A DNA stretch of 44,566 bases from CAZWUL01 sp964636625 (GTDB lineage Bacteria > Atribacterota > Phoenicimicrobiia > Phoenicimicrobiales > Stramentimicrobiaceae). Made by a program: the position numbers and the translations under genes. Each line of letters opens with the position of its first letter. The stretch's first letter is position 1. Shown in pieces: positions 42,251-44,566 of this stretch. Where the stretch lies: positions 1 to 44,566 of the forward strand of contig CAZWUL010000006.1 of the NCBI GenBank assembly GCA_964636625.1, read 5' to 3'. A model generated the notes under the pieces. It saw only the letters and a list, made by a program, of their open reading frames with translations, made no database searches and was not told where the DNA came from.

Positions 42251-43447
42251 CTACGGATTAATGAGAAAATTAGCTCCACTCCAATTTAATGCACTCAAAA
42301 TATGCATTTCTACACCGGTTAACATGGTGTCTTCATCAATATTAAACCTTGAATTGTGGTGGGGATAATGAGATTCTTTTTCTCTGTTCCCGGTACCAAC
42401 AAAATAGAAGGCACTGGGAACTCTATCAGCAAACTCAGAAAAATCCTCACCGGCAATCGTTTGATAGGATAAAACTTTATCTCGATGACCTAATATTTTT
42501 TCCGCATTGGCAATAACCAGTTCGACCATCCTATTATCATTAATTACAGTTTTATTTTCATTAACAAATTTTAATTCATATTTTGCCCTGTAGGACTTAC
42601 ACGTTGCATCTACAATTCTTTTAAATTTTCTATTTACACTCTCCTGGTCTTTGTCTTCCTGTTTATTAAAATATCTTATAGAACCGTCAAGAGTAACTCT
42701 ATCCGGTATAATATTTGATTTTGTACCACTATTAATCTTGGTAAACATAATAATAGTCGGTTCAAATACACTAATCTCTCTTGTTTGTATGGCTTGAATG
42801 CTCTGGATAATATTTGCAGATGTTATAATCGGATCAACTGTCTTCTCAGGGTAACCTGTATGCCCTCCTTCTCCTTTAACAATGAGGTGAAATACATCCA
42901 GTGCTCCCGTTATCGGACCAGCTTTTACACCTATAACACCGCTTTCCAAGGGTGTCCACAAATGAAGGGCCATCGCAGCATCTATATGAGGATTTTCCAA
43001 TATGCCTTCCTTTATCATGGACTCTGCCCCGCCAATTTCTTCATTTGGTTGAAAAATAAATTTAATATTTCCTCTTATTTTATTCCTATAAGATGAAAGT
43101 ACTTTGGCAGCAATCAAGAGTATGGCAATGTGGGCGTCATGTCCACAGGCATGCATAATACCACTATTAACTGATTTATAGGAAACTTCATTTTCTTCCT
43201 GGATAGGCAGGGCATCCATGTCAGCACGGAGAAGCAAGGTAGGGCCTGGAATTGTTCCTTCCAGTAAACCCATTACACCAGTCTTGGCAATCCCCCGGGT
43301 TACTTTTAATCCGCATTCCTCCAGATAATTAGCAACAATCTTGGAAGTTCGAAATTCCTTAAACCCTAGCTCAGGATGTTTATGAAAATCCCTTCTAAGT
43401 TGGATCAGCTCATCTTTTAAGTTTTTTATCTCCTCTTTGATATTCAT
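42251..43447 (-). CDS. M20 family amidohydrolase (IAA/hippurate hydrolase type)
   Basis: This 398-aa metal-dependent hydrolase releases amino acids from N-acyl-amino acids or similar amides. The metal motif HACGHDAH is at 99-106, and the catalytic glutamates are in QPNEEIGGAE near 136. The C-terminal YQTIAGEDFSEFA and PHHNSRFNIDE are typical of the M20D subfamily. The substrate cannot be told from sequence. A purine-rich AAAGGAAAAA lies rather far (about 18 nt) from the ATG. Neighbours suggest amino-acid or ectoine-like catabolism. Confidence 0.88.
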   Translation of the reverse strand: MNIKEEIKNLKDELIQLRRDFHKHPELGFKEFRTSKIVANYLEECGLKVTRGIAKTGVMGLLEGTIPGPTLLLRADMDALPIQEENEVSYKSVNSGIMHACGHDAHIAILLIAAKVLSSYRNKIRGNIKFIFQPNEEIGGAESMIKEGILENPHIDAAMALHLWTPLESGVIGVKAGPITGALDVFHLIVKGEGGHTGYPEKTVDPIITSANIIQSIQAIQTREISVFEPTIIMFTKINSGTKSNIIPDRVTLDGSIRYFNKQEDKDQESVNRKFKRIVDATCKSYRAKYELKFVNENKTVINDNRMVELVIANAEKILGHRDKVLSYQTIAGEDFSEFADRVPSAFYFVGTGNREKESHYPHHNSRFNIDEDTMLTGVEMHILSALNWSGANFLINP

Positions 43448-43491
43448 TAAAATGACTATGTTTTTCCTTTCTCAAAAATTATTTTCTTTTT

Positions 43492-44253
43492 TTACATAAA
43501 ACCGTGGAATTCTTTCTTAACAACTGCAGAATAAATATAATTTATCATGGTAATAAAATCAAAAACCGGTAGATTTACAGCTTTCTGTACTGCCATCCCA
43601 TAAGGAGGAAGACAGGCACATTCCAATAAAATCATTTTTATAGCAGGATTTTCTTTAACCATTTTTTCTGCTACGGAAATAACTTCTTTTTCCATTTTTT
43701 TATCATCAAGCCTTCCGGCTTCTTCGATAATTGCTTCCTTGAAGTGTTCCTGGTCCTCCATACCTTTTATTATAACAGAATTAATATCTTGCAGACCAAC
43801 CTCATGCAGTATGACATCATCCAGAATCCTTGCATTAGCTGTGATAATGCCAATCTTTTCACTATCACCAATCATACTTTTCATAAAAGAAAGCTGGAAA
43901 AGACTGGATAGAAATACGGGAACTGCTAATTGTTGGGCTAACTCTTTTTGATAGATTGCCATAAAACCGCAATTACCGGTAATTGCCCGAACACCATTAT
44001 TCACTAATTCCTGGGCTGCTATTAAAAATTTATCAAAAAAGCTGCTATCCTTCATAAAAATTTTTTCCACAGTAATCCCGTTTACCACCTGATATCTCAC
44101 CGGGAAAGAGTAACTGCTGGCATTAGCTACATCACCCGGGATATAAGGAGCAAAGGATGTATCCAATAATAATATTCCAATGGCTTCGCCATAACTTGCC
44201 TGGCCTCTTCTGGCATGATATAACATAGCTACAGTTATCGCCTCCTTTCTCAT
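43492..44253 (-). CDS. Aspartate/glutamate racemase-family protein
   Basis: This 253-aa protein has the two cysteines of the family, C95 in TGNCGFMA and C212/C214 in LLECACLPPYG, which act as acid and base in racemases and related isomerases or decarboxylases. The exact reaction is unknown. The start is uncertain: the only strong ribosome-binding site, AAAGGAGG, lies inside codons 3-5 of the ATG at 44253, and the next ATG is 14 nt beyond it. It follows a DoeA-like M24 gene by 14 bp. Confidence 0.75.
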   Translation of the reverse strand: MRKEAITVAMLYHARRGQASYGEAIGILLLDTSFAPYIPGDVANASSYSFPVRYQVVNGITVEKIFMKDSSFFDKFLIAAQELVNNGVRAITGNCGFMAIYQKELAQQLAVPVFLSSLFQLSFMKSMIGDSEKIGIITANARILDDVILHEVGLQDINSVIIKGMEDQEHFKEAIIEEAGRLDDKKMEKEVISVAEKMVKENPAIKMILLECACLPPYGMAVQKAVNLPVFDFITMINYIYSAVVKKEFHGFM

Positions 44254-44267
44254 TCTAAAAAGGAAAC

Positions 44268-44566
44268 TTATTTCTTTACAAACAGCTCTATCGGAAAATT
44301 ATAAAGTGATTCATATCCGTTTTCAGCTATCCGCACAGAAGCATCGACTTCAAATCCCACTTCTTTATACCAGATACCCGGTATAATGTGAAAAGCCATA
44401 TTTGGTTGTAAAACAGTTTTATCACCAGGTCGTAAACTGACCGTCTGTTCACCCCAGTCAGGCGGATAATTCAAACCGATAGAATAACCCAAACGGGATT
44501 CTTTTACAACTGTCGAGTGGGAAATAGCCTCTCTCCATTTAGCCTCTACTTCTTCACAGGTTATAC
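44268..44566 (-). CDS. M24 family hydrolase, ectoine-hydrolase (DoeA/EutD)-like, C-terminal part
   Basis: The frame is open to the window edge, so only the C-terminal 98 residues are seen. SRLGYSIGLNYPPDWGEQTV, followed by LRPGDKTVLQPNMAFH, and an end in NFPIELFVKK resemble the C-terminus of DoeA/EutD ectoine hydrolase and related creatinase-fold enzymes rather than ordinary Xaa-Pro aminopeptidases, which have a HGxGL-type loop at this place. The N-terminal half is needed to confirm the substrate class. Confidence 0.7.
   Translation of the reverse strand, partial: ITCEEVEAKWREAISHSTVVKESRLGYSIGLNYPPDWGEQTVSLRPGDKTVLQPNMAFHIIPGIWYKEVGFEVDASVRIAENGYESLYNFPIELFVKK

Overview
The window is one contiguous piece of an AT-rich (low G+C) bacterial chromosome, and nearly all of it is coding. 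The gene order is Bacillota-like: tuf, then S10-spc-alpha ribosomal operons, then ecfA1-ecfA2-ecfT-truA-rplM-rpsI, cdaA-cdaR-glmM-[glmS ribozyme]-glmS, acpS-alr-tsaE-tsaB-tsaD and CIRCE-groES-groEL. The fermentative amino-acid genes, zinc-ribbon ribosomal proteins and two-subunit glycine decarboxylase suggest an anaerobe of the Clostridia/Halanaerobia type or a related lineage such as Atribacterota. The phylum is inference; the sequence alone does not settle it.

Positions 1-15,838 (+ strand) hold the 3' end of tuf and the ribosomal protein superoperon with secY, adk, map, infA and rpoA. rpmJ (38 aa) is present, but rpmD (L30) is missing from its usual place between rpsE and rplO. The superoperon ends in a terminator. 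Positions 15,960-20,458 (+) hold the ECF-transporter energising module, truA, and rplM-rpsI behind their own clear sigma-A-type promoter. Positions 20,596-26,295 (+) form a cell-wall/c-di-AMP block (cdaA, cdaR, glmM, glmS). glmS is preceded by a recognisable glmS ribozyme and, unusually, by a strong intrinsic-terminator-like hairpin between ribozyme and start codon. Positions 26,436-30,280 (+) hold acpS, alr and three t6A genes. groES-groEL follow behind a perfect CIRCE operator.

After groEL a bidirectional terminator separates the rightward half from a leftward half (32,634-44,566, - strand) devoted to amino-acid and one-carbon metabolism. Reading leftward these are an ectoine-hydrolase-like M24 enzyme (partial), an Asp/Glu-racemase-family protein, an M20 amidohydrolase, then fhs-gcvH-gcvPA-gcvPB-gcvT from one promoter, a terminator, a long intergenic region, agcS (Na+/alanine-glycine symporter) and ald (alanine dehydrogenase). 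Together they suggest uptake, trimming and oxidation of small amino acids, with C1 units passing through tetrahydrofolate and possibly giving ATP through Fhs. fhs has a clearly higher G+C than its neighbours and looks compositionally foreign.

I found no tRNA, rRNA, CRISPR array, prophage or intact insertion sequence. The least explained features are a roughly 60-nt repeat shared by two intergenic regions (upstream of rplM and upstream of agcS), a perfect 19-bp palindrome near the first copy, the terminator behind the glmS ribozyme, and the compositional jump at fhs. I do not see a clearly new multi-gene system.
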